DNA from: Methylobacterium hispanicum
GTDB lineage: Bacteria; Pseudomonadota; Alphaproteobacteria; Rhizobiales; Beijerinckiaceae
Assembly (NCBI RefSeq): GCF_022179285.1
Contig: NZ_BPQO01000008.1
Coordinates: 1-64,000, forward strand
Direction: 5' to 3'
Length of the DNA stretch: 64,000 bases
A program made the translations under genes and the position numbers. Numbering within the stretch: the stretch's first letter is position 1; each line of letters begins with the position of its first letter. Positions 23,118 through 31,961 of this stretch are shown piece by piece. Under the pieces are notes generated by a model that saw only the letters and a program-made list of their open reading frames with translations, did not search any database and was not told where the DNA came from.

Positions 23118-24134
23118 ATGAGCGGCACCGGTCTCGCCGCCCGCCTCTCGCAACCCGCCGAGCGTCCCGCCGCGGACGAGGCGCTGCGCGCCCGCATCCT
23201 GGCCTTGCGCGACGGGCTCCTCCACGGGCTGATCGGCGCGGACCGCCTCGTCGAGCGCCTGCTGATCGGGCTGCTCACCGGCGGCCACCTGCTGATCGAG
23301 GGCGCGCCGGGGCTGGCCAAGACGCGGGCGGTCAAGCGCCTCTCGGACGGGCTCGACGGCTCCTTCGCCCGGGTGCAGTGCACGCCGGACCTGATGCCCG
23401 CCGACCTCACCGGCACCACGGTCTGGCGCCAGGACGCGGGCACCTTCGAGTTCCTGGCCGGCCCCCTGTTCCACGCGCTGATCCTCGTGGACGAGGTCAA
23501 CCGCGCCCCGCCCAAGGTGCAGTCGGCGCTGCTCGAGGCCATGGCCGAGGGCCAGATCACGGTGGCGGGCCACACCCATCGACTGCCCGATCCCTTCATG
23601 GTGGTGGCGACCCAGAACCCGATCGAGCACGCGGGCACCTTCCCGCTGCCGGAGGCGCAACTCGACCGCTTCCTGCTCCACGTCGTGGTCGAGATGCCCG
23701 ACGAGGCCGCCGAGCGGCGCATCCTCGACCTCGTCGAGGGCGAATTGACCCACCACGCCGAGGCGATGCCGGCCAAGCTCAGCCTCGACGACGTGCGCGC
23801 CGCGCGGGACGCCGCGCTCGCCACCTACGTCTCGCCCGCGCTGAAGGACTACCTGGTCCGGCTCGTCGCGGCGACGCGCACCGACGCGGCGGCGCCGGAC
23901 CTGCGCGCGGCGATCGAGCACCCGGCCTCGCCCCGCGGGACGCTCGCGCTGATGCTCGCGGGCAAGGCGCGCGCCTACCTGCACGGGCGCGACCACGTCG
24001 TGCCCGAGGACATCGCGGAACTCGCCGCCGACGCCCTCTCCCACCGCATCGGCCTGACCTGGCGGGCCGCCGCCGAGGGCCGCACGACGCGCAGCATCGT
24101 CGCCGGCCTCCTGCAGCGGGTGCGGGCGCTCTAG
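23118..24134 (+). CDS. MoxR-type AAA+ ATPase
   Basis: This 338-aa ATPase has Walker A GAPGLAKT, Walker B LILVDEVNRAPPK, sensor-1 ATQNP and ends with an AAA lid. It is the first gene of a seven-gene MoxR operon (to 29954). Family members act as chaperones that insert or activate metal or cofactor proteins, working with VWA-domain partners. The start choice gives the normal length. The DUF58 gene follows two bases after its stop. Confidence 0.93.
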   Translation: MSGTGLAARLSQPAERPAADEALRARILALRDGLLHGLIGADRLVERLLIGLLTGGHLLIEGAPGLAKTRAVKRLSDGLDGSFARVQCTPDLMPADLTGTTVWRQDAGTFEFLAGPLFHALILVDEVNRAPPKVQSALLEAMAEGQITVAGHTHRLPDPFMVVATQNPIEHAGTFPLPEAQLDRFLLHVVVEMPDEAAERRILDLVEGELTHHAEAMPAKLSLDDVRAARDAALATYVSPALKDYLVRLVAATRTDAAAPDLRAAIEHPASPRGTLALMLAGKARAYLHGRDHVVPEDIAELAADALSHRIGLTWRAAAEGRTTRSIVAGLLQRVRAL

Positions 24135-24136
24135 GG

Positions 24137-25066
24137 GTGGCGCAGAGGACGGACAGCAGGGCGGACGCTCCGGAGGATCCCGGCATCCACCTGTCGGGCG
24201 AGGCGCTGATGGGCCTGCGCCACCTCGCGCGCCGGGGTTCGGCGCCCGTCACCCGCACGCTGGCGGGCCTGCCCGGCGGCATCGTCACCCGGCGGCGCGG
24301 GCGCGGTTCCGAGCCCGACGACGTGCGGCTCTGGTCCGAGGGCGACGACATGCGCCACATCGACCGCAACGCCACCGCCCGCACGGGCCAACTCCACACG
24401 CGCACCCACCACGACGAGCGCGACCGCGCCGTGGTGCTGCTCGCCGACTTCCGGCCCTCGATGCTGTTCGGCACCCGCCGCACCCTGCGCTCGGTCGCGG
24501 CCGCCGAGGCGCTGGCCCTGCTCGGCTGGCGCGTGGTCGGCGACGGCGGCCGCGTCGGCCTCGTGGCGGGGCGCGCGGGCGAGCCCACCGCGCTCCGCCC
24601 GGCCGGCGGCGAGCGCGCGATGACCGCGGTGACGGGGGCGCTCGCCCTCGCGCACGCGCAGGCGCTCGCAGCCCCCGACACGGCGGACCCGCCGCTGGCG
24701 GATCTCGTCACCGTGGCGGCGAGCCTGCTGCCCTCGGGCGGCCATCTCGTCATCGCGAGCGCGCTCGACGCGCCGGGCCCGGACTTCGAGCCCCTGCTGA
24801 CGCTGGCGGCCGAGCGGATCGCCATCCGGTTGATCCTCGTCAGCGACGCCTTCGAGCGGGCGCGGCCCGCCGGCCTCTACCCCTTCGCCCTGCCGGACGG
24901 GCGCCGCGGCCTGCTCGATGGGGGCCGCCGCGCACGGCCGAACCCGAGCGCCGAGGAGCGCCTGGCCGACTACGCCCGCCGCGGCATCGCGGGCCTGCGC
25001 CTCGATGTCGAGGCGGGCCCGGAGGCCTACGCCCCGCTGATGGAGCGGCTCGATGCGGTGCTGTGA
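24137..25066 (+). CDS. DUF58 domain-containing protein
   Basis: This 309-aa protein begins at GTG 24137, coupled to moxR. The DUF58 motif is visible as VRLWSEGDDMRHIDRNATARTG near residues 70-90, followed by RAVVLLADFRPSM that forms a degenerate VWA-like fold. Family members act with the AAA ATPase. A C-terminal conserved PLMERLDAVL ends the protein. A 250-bp palindromic insertion separates it from the next gene. Confidence 0.85.
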   Translation: MAQRTDSRADAPEDPGIHLSGEALMGLRHLARRGSAPVTRTLAGLPGGIVTRRRGRGSEPDDVRLWSEGDDMRHIDRNATARTGQLHTRTHHDERDRAVVLLADFRPSMLFGTRRTLRSVAAAEALALLGWRVVGDGGRVGLVAGRAGEPTALRPAGGERAMTAVTGALALAHAQALAAPDTADPPLADLVTVAASLLPSGGHLVIASALDAPGPDFEPLLTLAAERIAIRLILVSDAFERARPAGLYPFALPDGRRGLLDGGRRARPNPSAEERLADYARRGIAGLRLDVEAGPEAYAPLMERLDAVL

Positions 25067-25106
25067 GGCGATCTCGCACAGGCAGCGGCGCACGACACGC
25101 GCGCGC

Positions 25107-25305
25107 TCCCTCCCCCCTCTGCGGGGGAGGGTGGCCCTCGCGTCAGCGAGGGTCGGTCGGGACGTAGTCCCGCAGAGAGGGGAGCCCGGCTGCCGGAGGG
25201 AGCGCGGCCTTCATGCAGAGCTAAGCCCAATCCTACAGCGTCGCTCCCCTCTCCCCCCCTGCTGCGCAGGGTACCCTCCCCCGCAGAGGGGGGAGGGAGA
25301 ACGCG
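25107..25305. repeat. C-rich inverted repeat inside the MoxR operon
   Basis: CTCCCTCCCCCCTCTGCGGG on the left is mirrored on the right by its reverse complement, CCCGCAGAGGGGGGAGGGAG, with about 150 bp between. The arms resemble other C-rich palindromes in the window (12908-12948, 28672-28700, 46600-46630, 59657-59690), indicating a repeat family. It separates the DUF58 and DUF4381 genes, which are usually adjacent. Confidence 0.65.
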
Positions 25306-25318
25306 GGTGCTTCCTCCC

Positions 25319-25783
25319 ATGAACCCCGAAACTCTCGCCGCCCTCGACCAGCTCCGCGGCCTGCACCTGCCCGGCAACGCCGCCGGTGCGCTGCAGGGCG
25401 AGGTCGTGGCCGCCGCCGCGCTCGGCTTCGCGGCCGCGCTCGGGGTCGGGCTGGTCCGCCTCCTGCGCGCCCGCGCCGGCGCCACCCTCCGCCGGGCGGC
25501 GCTCAGCGAACTCGCCGCGACGCGCGACCTGCCGCCCGAGGCCCGGCTGGTGGCGCAGGCGCGCCTGCTGCGCCGGATCGCCCGCACCCGCCTCGGCGAG
25601 GAGGCCGCCGCCGCGCAAGGCGCCGACTGGGCGGCCCGCCTCGACCGGCTGTTTTCCACCGACCTGTTCAGCGCGGGTGCCGGCCGCGTGCTGGTGGACG
25701 GCCTCTATCGCCGCCACGCCCCGCCCGACGCCGCAGCCCTCGACTCGGAACTCGGCCGCCTGATCGGCCGGATGCGGGCCTGA
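25319..25783 (+). CDS. DUF4381-like single-pass membrane protein of MoxR operon
   Basis: This 154-aa protein starts MNPETLAALDQLRGLHLPG and has one membrane helix (about residues 28-48), then a basic cytoplasmic domain with RIARTRLGEEAA and WAARLDRLFSTDLFS. This topology and the operon place fit DUF4381 proteins between DUF58 and VWA partners. The name is given by position and topology; the domain match needs a profile search. Confidence 0.7.
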   Translation: MNPETLAALDQLRGLHLPGNAAGALQGEVVAAAALGFAAALGVGLVRLLRARAGATLRRAALSELAATRDLPPEARLVAQARLLRRIARTRLGEEAAAAQGADWAARLDRLFSTDLFSAGAGRVLVDGLYRRHAPPDAAALDSELGRLIGRMRA

Positions 25784-25787
25784 CGCC

Positions 25788-26813
25788 ATGGCAATCCTCC
25801 CGGCCTCGGCCAGCGCCTTCCTCACCGCCCTCGATCTCGCGAGCCCCGCGGCGCTCCTGCTGCTGCCCCTGCCCTGGCTCGCCGCGCGGCTCCTGCCGGC
25901 GGAGGCGGAAGGGTCGAGCGGCGCGCTGCGCGTGCCGGCCTCGCTGGTGCCCGAAGCGGGCGCGGCCGGCGCCATCGCGTCGCGCGGCCGGCGCCGGACT
26001 TGGCTCATCTGGACCTTGTGGACCGCCCTGGTCGTCGCGGTCGCGGGGCCCCGCCTCGTCCTGCCCGGCATCGCTTTGCCGGCTTCGGGCCGCGAGATCA
26101 TGCTGGCGATGGACCTCTCCGGCTCGATGGAGCGGCGCGACTTCGCCCTCGACGGCGAGACGGTGAGCCGGCTCCAGGCCGTCAAGCGCGTCGGCGCCGA
26201 CTTCATCCGCCGCCGGGCCGGCGACCGGATCGGCCTCGTGATCTTCGCCGACCAGGCCTACGTTGCGGCCAGTCCGACCTTCGACACCCAGAGCGTCGCG
26301 CGCGCCCTGGAGGAGGCCGGCATCGGCCTCGTCGGCCGCTCGACCGGCATCGGCGACGGGCTCGGGCTGGCGCTGCGCCGCCTCGACCCGCGCGATGCCG
26401 GAGCGGAGGCCGGCCAGCCCGCGCCGACGAGTTCCAAGGTCGTGGTGCTGCTCTCGGACGGCGCCAACAATGCCGGCCAGACGGCGCCGCGGGACGTGGC
26501 GGCGCTCGCGCGCGACCTCGGCATCCGGGTCCACACCATCGCGCTCGGCCCCCGCGACATGGCCAACGCCGACGGCGAGCAGGACGTGGTCGATACCGAG
26601 ACCCTGCGGGAGATGGCCGAGGTCAGCGGCGGCCGGGCCTTCCGGGTGAAGACCACCGAGGATCTGGTCGCGGTGGCCGCCAGCATCGACGCCATCGAGG
26701 GCGGTCGCGCCAAGGCGCCGCCGGTGCCGCTGCGGCGCGACCTCTGGCCCTGGCCGGCCGCGCTGGCGCTCGTCTGCGCCGCCGCGCTCCTCGCGAGCCG
26801 GAGGCGGGCATGA
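25788..26813 (+). CDS. VWA domain membrane protein (BatA-like)
   Basis: This 341-aa protein has two N-terminal helices, a von Willebrand A domain with the MIDAS motif DLSGS in LAMDLSGSMERRDF, the T of the second MIDAS loop within GRSTGIGDGL, and LLSDGANNAGQ as the later loop, and a last helix at the C-terminus. This topology places the VWA domain in the periplasm. It binds metal and probably partners of the MoxR ATPase. It overlaps the next gene by 4 bp. Confidence 0.9.
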   Translation: MAILPASASAFLTALDLASPAALLLLPLPWLAARLLPAEAEGSSGALRVPASLVPEAGAAGAIASRGRRRTWLIWTLWTALVVAVAGPRLVLPGIALPASGREIMLAMDLSGSMERRDFALDGETVSRLQAVKRVGADFIRRRAGDRIGLVIFADQAYVAASPTFDTQSVARALEEAGIGLVGRSTGIGDGLGLALRRLDPRDAGAEAGQPAPTSSKVVVLLSDGANNAGQTAPRDVAALARDLGIRVHTIALGPRDMANADGEQDVVDTETLREMAEVSGGRAFRVKTTEDLVAVAASIDAIEGGRAKAPPVPLRRDLWPWPAALALVCAAALLASRRRA

Positions 26814-27736
26814 GCGTCGCGAGCCTCGCCCTGCTGCGGCCCTGGTGGCTCCTCGCGCTCCTGCCGCTCGCGCTGCTCGTCCTGCGGGCGACGTGGCGCG
26901 CGGCACCGCTCGGGGATTGGCGCCGGGCGGTGGACCCCGCCCTGATGCGGCTGATGGAGCGCCGCGGCGCCGTGCTCGGCGGGCGTCGGCAGGCCAACCT
27001 CGCGGCGGCGCTGGCGGCCGGGCTGATCGCGCTGGCGTTGACCGGTCCGGCGGTCGAGCGCCGGGACGCGGCGACCTTCCGCAACCTCGACGCCACCGTG
27101 ATCGTCCTCGACCTCTCCCGCTCGGTGACGGAGGGCGGCAGCCTGAAGGAGGTCCGCCAGACCGCACAGGCGGTGGCGGAGGCCGCGGGCACCCGCTCGG
27201 TCGCCCTCGTGGTCTACGCGGGCGACGCCTACCTCGCCATGTCGCCGACGACCGACCGCGACAGCCTCGGCACCACCCTGTTCGCCCTCGACGCCGACAC
27301 GGTGCCGGACCGCGGCAGCCACCCCGAGCGCGGCCTCGCGCTGGCCCGGCGCACGCTGGCCGAGGCCGACGTGGTCGCCGCCGACGTCGTGCTGATCACC
27401 GACGGCGACGGGCTCGGCGACGCGGCGCGGCGCGAGGCGCGCGCCATCGCCGAGCGCGGCTGGCGCCTGCAGGGCGTGTTCGTGCCCGCGACCCGCCCGC
27501 TCCCGCCCGGCGTGCCGCGACCCGACCGGGGCGCGCTCGACGCGGTGGTGCGGGCGGGCGGCGGCGTCGTGGCCGACCTCGACGCCCCGGGCGCCGTGCT
27601 CGAGGCGGTCGGCGCCAGCACGGCCCAGCACCTCGCGGCCGGCGGCTACACGGTGCTGGCGTTCGCCGACCTCGGGCGCTGGCTGCTCCTGCTCGCCGCC
27701 CTCCCCGCCCTGCTGCTCTTCCGCCGGAGCGCCTGA
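26810..27736 (+). CDS. VWA domain membrane protein (BatB-like)
   Basis: This 308-aa protein has two N-terminal helices, then a VWA domain with MIDAS DLSRS in VIVLDLSRSVT, and LITDGDGLG, and a C-terminal helix (WLLLLAALPALLLF). The ATG overlaps the stop of the previous gene (ATGA), so translation is coupled. In other species BatB carries a fused TPR region; here the TPR is encoded by the next gene. Confidence 0.88.
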   Translation: MSVASLALLRPWWLLALLPLALLVLRATWRAAPLGDWRRAVDPALMRLMERRGAVLGGRRQANLAAALAAGLIALALTGPAVERRDAATFRNLDATVIVLDLSRSVTEGGSLKEVRQTAQAVAEAAGTRSVALVVYAGDAYLAMSPTTDRDSLGTTLFALDADTVPDRGSHPERGLALARRTLAEADVVAADVVLITDGDGLGDAARREARAIAERGWRLQGVFVPATRPLPPGVPRPDRGALDAVVRAGGGVVADLDAPGAVLEAVGASTAQHLAAGGYTVLAFADLGRWLLLLAALPALLLFRRSA

Positions 27737-28647
27737 TGCGTGGCCCCGTCTCCCTTCCGCTTCCCGCCGCCCTGGCGCTGCCGCGCCGCTGGCGCCGCCA
27801 CGCGCGCGGCGCCGGTCTGGCGCTGGCGGGCGCCGGCCTCGTCGCCCTCTGCGCCCTCACGGAGCCGCGCACCGGCCTCGGGCGGCTGCTGATGGGCGTC
27901 GGCCTGCCGGGGCTGGCCTCCGGCATCATCGCCGACCCGGCCTGGCGCGGGCCCGCCCTCTACGCGGCCGGCGACTATGGCCAAGCGGCCGCGATCTTCC
28001 GCAACGGCGGGCGGCGCAACGCCTACAACCTCGGAAACGCGCTGGCGCGTGCCGGCGATCTCGCCGGCGCCGTTGCGGCCTACAATCAGGCGCTGCAGTA
28101 CAACCCGCGCGACGCCGACGCGCAGGCCAACCGCGCGCTCATCGCCCGTCTCATGGAGGAGGCGATCGACCGCGGTCCGGGCGGGGGCATCGCCAACGGC
28201 ACGGCGCAGTACGGCGCGCGCTACAACAACACCCGGAACCACGACCAGAGCGACGACATCAAGGCCACCTCGAGCGGCGAGGGGCTGGCCGGCAACAAGG
28301 AGGCCGGGTCGAGCGCCTCGCTGCCCGGCAACAGCAAGGTGGCCCGCCGCGGCCGGGCCGAGCAGCAGGCGGTCGATTCCGGCCGCGGCGAGGCCCGCGG
28401 CTCGGCGAGCGACGCGGCCGGGCGCGGGCGCACCGGCAGCGGCTCGGCCATGGTGGCGGCCGCCCCCGAGCGCGAGGTGCGGCGCGTGACGAAGAGCTTC
28501 GAGGCCCACGAGATCCGCCCCGACCGGCTCTGGCTCCAGACCCTGCCGGACGATCCCGGCCGCTACCTGAAGCTGCGCCTCAAGGCCGAGCAGACCCGCC
28601 GCGTCGAGGCCGGCACCAACATGCCCGCCGGGAGCAACCCGTGGTGA
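27736..28647 (+). CDS. TPR-containing membrane protein (BatC/mxaK-type position)
   Basis: This 303-aa protein has a short N-terminal membrane helix (LALAGAGLVALCAL), then two TPR-like helices (NAYNLGNALARAGDLAGAVA, AYNQALQYNPRDADAQ). The middle is Gly/Ser/Ala-rich. The C-terminal part has LPDDPGRYLKLRLKAEQ, resembling the end of BatB/C proteins. It overlaps the preceding gene by one base (TGATG). Probable periplasmic adaptor. Confidence 0.8.
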   Translation: MRGPVSLPLPAALALPRRWRRHARGAGLALAGAGLVALCALTEPRTGLGRLLMGVGLPGLASGIIADPAWRGPALYAAGDYGQAAAIFRNGGRRNAYNLGNALARAGDLAGAVAAYNQALQYNPRDADAQANRALIARLMEEAIDRGPGGGIANGTAQYGARYNNTRNHDQSDDIKATSSGEGLAGNKEAGSSASLPGNSKVARRGRAEQQAVDSGRGEARGSASDAAGRGRTGSGSAMVAAAPEREVRRVTKSFEAHEIRPDRLWLQTLPDDPGRYLKLRLKAEQTRRVEAGTNMPAGSNPW

Positions 28648-28700
28648 TTCTCTTCGGACCCGGCCGCGCGCCTCTCCCTATCCGCTTTGCGGGGGAAGGG

Positions 28701-29954
28701 ATGGCGCGATTCTGCCTCGCCCTCCTCCCCCTCCTCCTCGCCGCCCCGGCCCGTGCCGAGATCGAGGCCGGCGACCTCACGCTCACGGTGACGGCGGAGC
28801 GCGCCGGCAACGCGGCGCCCTATGCCCGCGAGATGGTGCTGCTGCGCATCCGCGGGCTCTACCGCCAGCAGATCCTGCTGGAGGAGGTGGTGCAGCCGAC
28901 GCTCGCGAACTTCAGCTGGACCCAGCTCGGGCGCGACACCTGGCGGCGCGAGCGCCTGCCCGACGGACAGGTCGGGCTCGCCTTCGACCGCACGGTGGCG
29001 ATCTTCCCGCACCACGCGGGCGACTTCACCATCGACCCGTTCGTGCACCGGCTCACCGTCAACGACCTCGGCACCCGCCGGGTCGTCGACGTCCGTTCGA
29101 ACCCGATCCCGCTCCCCGTCGCCGCCTGGACGCAAGGTTCGGGCGGCCCCGAGGTGAAGGAACCCTGGTGGCTGCCCGCCCGGGACGTCAGCGTCACCGA
29201 TTCCTGGAGCCCCGACCCCGAGACGCTGAAGATGGGCGAGACCGGGCGGCGGATCGTGACGGTGGAGGCGCAGGGCATGGTGGCCGAGGGCCTGCCGCCC
29301 CGCCCGGTGATGCGCACCCGCGGCATCATCACCTTCGCGGGCCCGGTGACCCGCGAGACCATCCTCACGCCCACGGGGCCGGTGGCGCGCGCCACCTACC
29401 AGTGGGACGTGCGGCCGGGCGTCCCGGAGGTGATCCCGCTCGACGCGATCAGCATCCCGTGGTTCGACACGGTCTCGCGCACCATGCGGGAGGCCGAGAT
29501 CCCGGCGCGCCAGATCGGCGGCGGGCTCGTGGACGGCGCGGACGCGGCCCCGGCCCCGGCCGCCACCGCGCCGCTCGTCGCGGCGGCGGCGGGGCTCGCG
29601 GCCTTCGGGCTCGGCCTGCTGCTCCTCGGCTTCGGCCCCGGCGGCGCCCGCCTGCGCCTGACCGGCCCGCATCGCCGCGCCCTGAAACGCGCCGCGGCCG
29701 CGAACGACCCGGTGGCCTTCCGGGCGGCGGTCGCGGGGGCGATGCAGGCGGAACCGGAACTGGCGGCGCTCTGGCGCGGGCGGCCCGCCATCGTCGCGGG
29801 TCTGGCGGCCCTCGACCGGGCGGTCTACGCGCCCGCCGGCCGCGAGACGCCCGACCTCGCCGGCCTCGCCCGCCTGCTCGGCCGGTCCGAGCGCCCGCCC
29901 CGCGCCGCGAGCGCCGGATCGGACCGTCTCAAGCCCCTCGACGGGCCCGCCTGA
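28701..29954 (+). CDS. BatD/oxygen-tolerance-like membrane protein
   Basis: This 417-aa protein has a signal peptide (ARFCLALLPLLLAAPARA), a beta-rich periplasmic domain with LLRIRGLYRQQILLEE, WTQLG and ITFAGPVTRETI, and a C-terminal membrane helix (LVAAAAGLAAFGLGLLLLGF) followed by a cytoplasmic tail. The ATG at 28701 is chosen; a GTG at 28641 would prefix 20 residues made of the C-rich repeat at 28672-28700. It ends the operon. Confidence 0.8.
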   Translation: MARFCLALLPLLLAAPARAEIEAGDLTLTVTAERAGNAAPYAREMVLLRIRGLYRQQILLEEVVQPTLANFSWTQLGRDTWRRERLPDGQVGLAFDRTVAIFPHHAGDFTIDPFVHRLTVNDLGTRRVVDVRSNPIPLPVAAWTQGSGGPEVKEPWWLPARDVSVTDSWSPDPETLKMGETGRRIVTVEAQGMVAEGLPPRPVMRTRGIITFAGPVTRETILTPTGPVARATYQWDVRPGVPEVIPLDAISIPWFDTVSRTMREAEIPARQIGGGLVDGADAAPAPAATAPLVAAAAGLAAFGLGLLLLGFGPGGARLRLTGPHRRALKRAAAANDPVAFRAAVAGAMQAEPELAALWRGRPAIVAGLAALDRAVYAPAGRETPDLAGLARLLGRSERPPRAASAGSDRLKPLDGPA

Positions 29955-29961
29955 AACGGAA

Positions 29962-29989
29962 CGGCGCCGGACCCGAGGGTCCGACGCCG
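29962..29989. terminator. hairpin terminator between BatD-like gene and rho
   Basis: CGGCGCCGGACC pairs with GGTCCGACGCCG (one mismatch) around a short CGAG loop. It is seven bases after the BatD-like stop and 26 bp before the rho stop, so it can end both convergent transcripts. Confidence 0.65.
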
Positions 29990-30015
29990 CGAAGTCACCG
30001 GCGATGCGATGCCGC

Positions 30016-31371
30016 TCAGGTGTTCATCGAGTCGAAGAAATCGCCGTTGCTCTTGGTCTGGCGCAGCTTGTCCATGAGGAACTCGATCGCGTCGGTGACG
30101 CCCATCGGGTTGAGGATGCGGCGCAGCACGTAGGTCTTCTTGAGCGCGTCCGGCGGGACCAAGAGCTCCTCCTTGCGGGTGCCGGAGCGGGTGATGTCGA
30201 TCGCCGGGAAGATGCGCTTGTCCGAGACCTTGCGGTCGAGGATGATCTCGGAATTGCCGGTACCCTTGAACTCCTCGAAGATCACCTCGTCCATGCGCGA
30301 GCCGGTGTCGATGAGCGCGGTGGCGATGATCGAGAGCGAGCCGCCCTCCTCGATGTTGCGGGCCGCGCCGAAGAAGCGCTTCGGGCGCTGGAGCGCGTTG
30401 GCATCGACACCGCCGGTCAGCACCTTGCCGGAGGACGGCACGACCGTGTTGTAGGCCCGGCCCAGGCGCGTGATCGAATCGAGCAGGATCACCACGTCGC
30501 GGCCGTGCTCAACCAGGCGCTTGGCCTTCTCGATCACCATCTCGGCGACCTGCACGTGGCGGGTGGCCGGCTCGTCGAAGGTCGAGGCGATGACCTCGCC
30601 CTTCACCGAGCGCTGCATGTCGGTCACCTCCTCGGGGCGCTCGTCGATGAGCAGCACGATGAGGTAGCACTCGGGGTGGTTCAGGGTGATCGACTGGGCG
30701 ATGTTCTGCATCAGCACGGTCTTGCCCGTGCGGGGCGGCGCCACGATCAGCGCGCGCTGGCCCTTTCCGATCGGCGCCACGATGTCGATGATGCGGGGGC
30801 TGAAGTCCTTCTTGGTCGGGTTCTCCAGCTCCAGCTTGAACCGTCGCGTCGGGAAGAGCGGCGTCAGGTTGTCGAAGTGGACCTTGTGCTTGATCTTCTC
30901 AGGCGACTCGAAATTGATCGTGTTGACCTTGAGGAGCGCGAAGTAGCGCTCGCCGTCCTTCGGGCCCCGGATCGGGCCCTCGACGGTGTCGCCCGTGCGC
31001 AGGCCGAAGCGGCGGATCTGGGTGGGCGAGATGTAGATGTCGTCCGGACCCGGCAGGTAGTTCGAGTCGGAGGAGCGCAGGAAGCCGAAGCCGTCCTGCA
31101 GCACCTCGACCGTGCCCGAGCCGATGATCTCGATCTCCTTGGCAGCGAGCTGCTTCAGGATGGCGAACATCAGCTCCTGCTTGCGCATGGTCGAGGCGTT
31201 CTCGACCTCGACCTCCTCCGCGAAGGCGATCAGGTCGGTCGGCGTCTTCGCCTTGAGGTCCTGGAGCTTGACCTCCTTGACGCCGGCGAGCACCGCCGGG
31301 ACGGGGGTCGCCTCGGGCAGGTCCTCGCCCGCGGCGGCGTCGTCGGTGAAGGCGTCGGGATGTGCAGTCAT
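30016..31371 (-). CDS. rho: transcription termination factor Rho
   Basis: This 451-aa hexameric RNA helicase ends transcription of untranslated RNA. N-terminal helical domain, cold-shock-like RNA-binding domain with [19 protein letters not shown], Walker A PPRTGKT, Walker [11 protein letters not shown], and the Q-loop and R-loop region ([15 protein letters not shown]) are all present. It has an Alphaproteobacteria-type N-terminal extension with acidic residues ([13 protein letters not shown]). The leader upstream is C-rich, compatible with autoregulation. Confidence 0.97.
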   Translation of the reverse strand: MTAHPDAFTDDAAAGEDLPEATPVPAVLAGVKEVKLQDLKAKTPTDLIAFAEEVEVENASTMRKQELMFAILKQLAAKEIEIIGSGTVEVLQDGFGFLRSSDSNYLPGPDDIYISPTQIRRFGLRTGDTVEGPIRGPKDGERYFALLKVNTINFESPEKIKHKVHFDNLTPLFPTRRFKLELENPTKKDFSPRIIDIVAPIGKGQRALIVAPPRTGKTVLMQNIAQSITLNHPECYLIVLLIDERPEEVTDMQRSVKGEVIASTFDEPATRHVQVAEMVIEKAKRLVEHGRDVVILLDSITRLGRAYNTVVPSSGKVLTGGVDANALQRPKRFFGAARNIEEGGSLSIIATALIDTGSRMDEVIFEEFKGTGNSEIILDRKVSDKRIFPAIDITRSGTRKEELLVPPDALKKTYVLRRILNPMGVTDAIEFLMDKLRQTKSNGDFFDSMNT

Positions 31372-31708
31372 GGAGTGTCTTGAACCGACGTGGGACGTGG
31401 GAGGGAGGGACGAGGGACGTTCGGGGATGGAAGATCCGGGCCTGACAACTCGAGGGTCAGTCCGCGCGGGCCTCGGGATGAGGCACCGGGCATCGGGCTC
31501 GCGCGTCGCGACGGGACCCGTGGCATCGGTGGAACGGAGCCGCCTGGGCTCACGGATGCGGTGCGGCGCTCGATCTTTTTGGGAGGGCGCCTGACGCATA
31601 CCGCGTTTCCGCCGCCGGCTCAAGTCCCGGATTCAGTCCGTGGCGGAGCCCCGAACCCGCGGTCGCGGGGCGCGTTGAGCAAGGCTTTTACGCGAACCCG
31701 GATGTCCG
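31372..31708 (-). promoter_or_regulatory. rho 5' leader, C-rich in the transcript
   Basis: In the 337 bp before rho, the transcribed strand reads pyrimidine- and C-rich, with many CCC/UCC runs, near 31400-31440 (GTCCCTCGTCCCTCCCTCCC on the rho strand). This is the composition of a Rho-binding (rut) site. The region has no supported gene on the rho strand. The opposite strand holds the small gene at 31709. Confidence 0.45.
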
Positions 31709-31957
31709 ATGCCGTCACGCTCCGCCCGCCGCCCGGCCCCCGCCCTCCTCGCGGGCCTGGTCCTCTCGGGCCTCGCCGTCCTGCCGGCCGCGCCGGCCTC
31801 CGCCGAGAGTCCGGCCAAGGCCTACCAGTACGGACGCCAGCTCGGCGCCGCCTGCCGGCCGCCGCTGAAATTCGCGGCCGGGGCCTGCGTGCGCCGCTGC
31901 CCGGCCGGCTTCCAAGACAACGGCCGAACCTGCCGCCGCCGCACCATGCGCTGGTGA
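31709..31957 (+). CDS. small secreted Cys-containing protein
   Basis: This 82-aa protein has a signal peptide ending in APASAES and a mature part of about 50 residues with four Cys (AACRPPLKF, GACVRRCPAGF, RTCRRR). The RRCPAGF/CRRR pattern resembles a small disulfide-bonded periplasmic protein. It is divergent from rho. Function unknown. Confidence 0.6.
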   Translation: MPSRSARRPAPALLAGLVLSGLAVLPAAPASAESPAKAYQYGRQLGAACRPPLKFAAGACVRRCPAGFQDNGRTCRRRTMRW

Positions 31958-31961
31958 GCGC

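Noticed and set aside
23118..29954. Identity as the methanol dehydrogenase accessory cluster (mxaRSACKL)
   Set aside because: No mxaF, mxaJ, mxaG or mxaI is present; the arrangement is shared by many non-methylotrophs.
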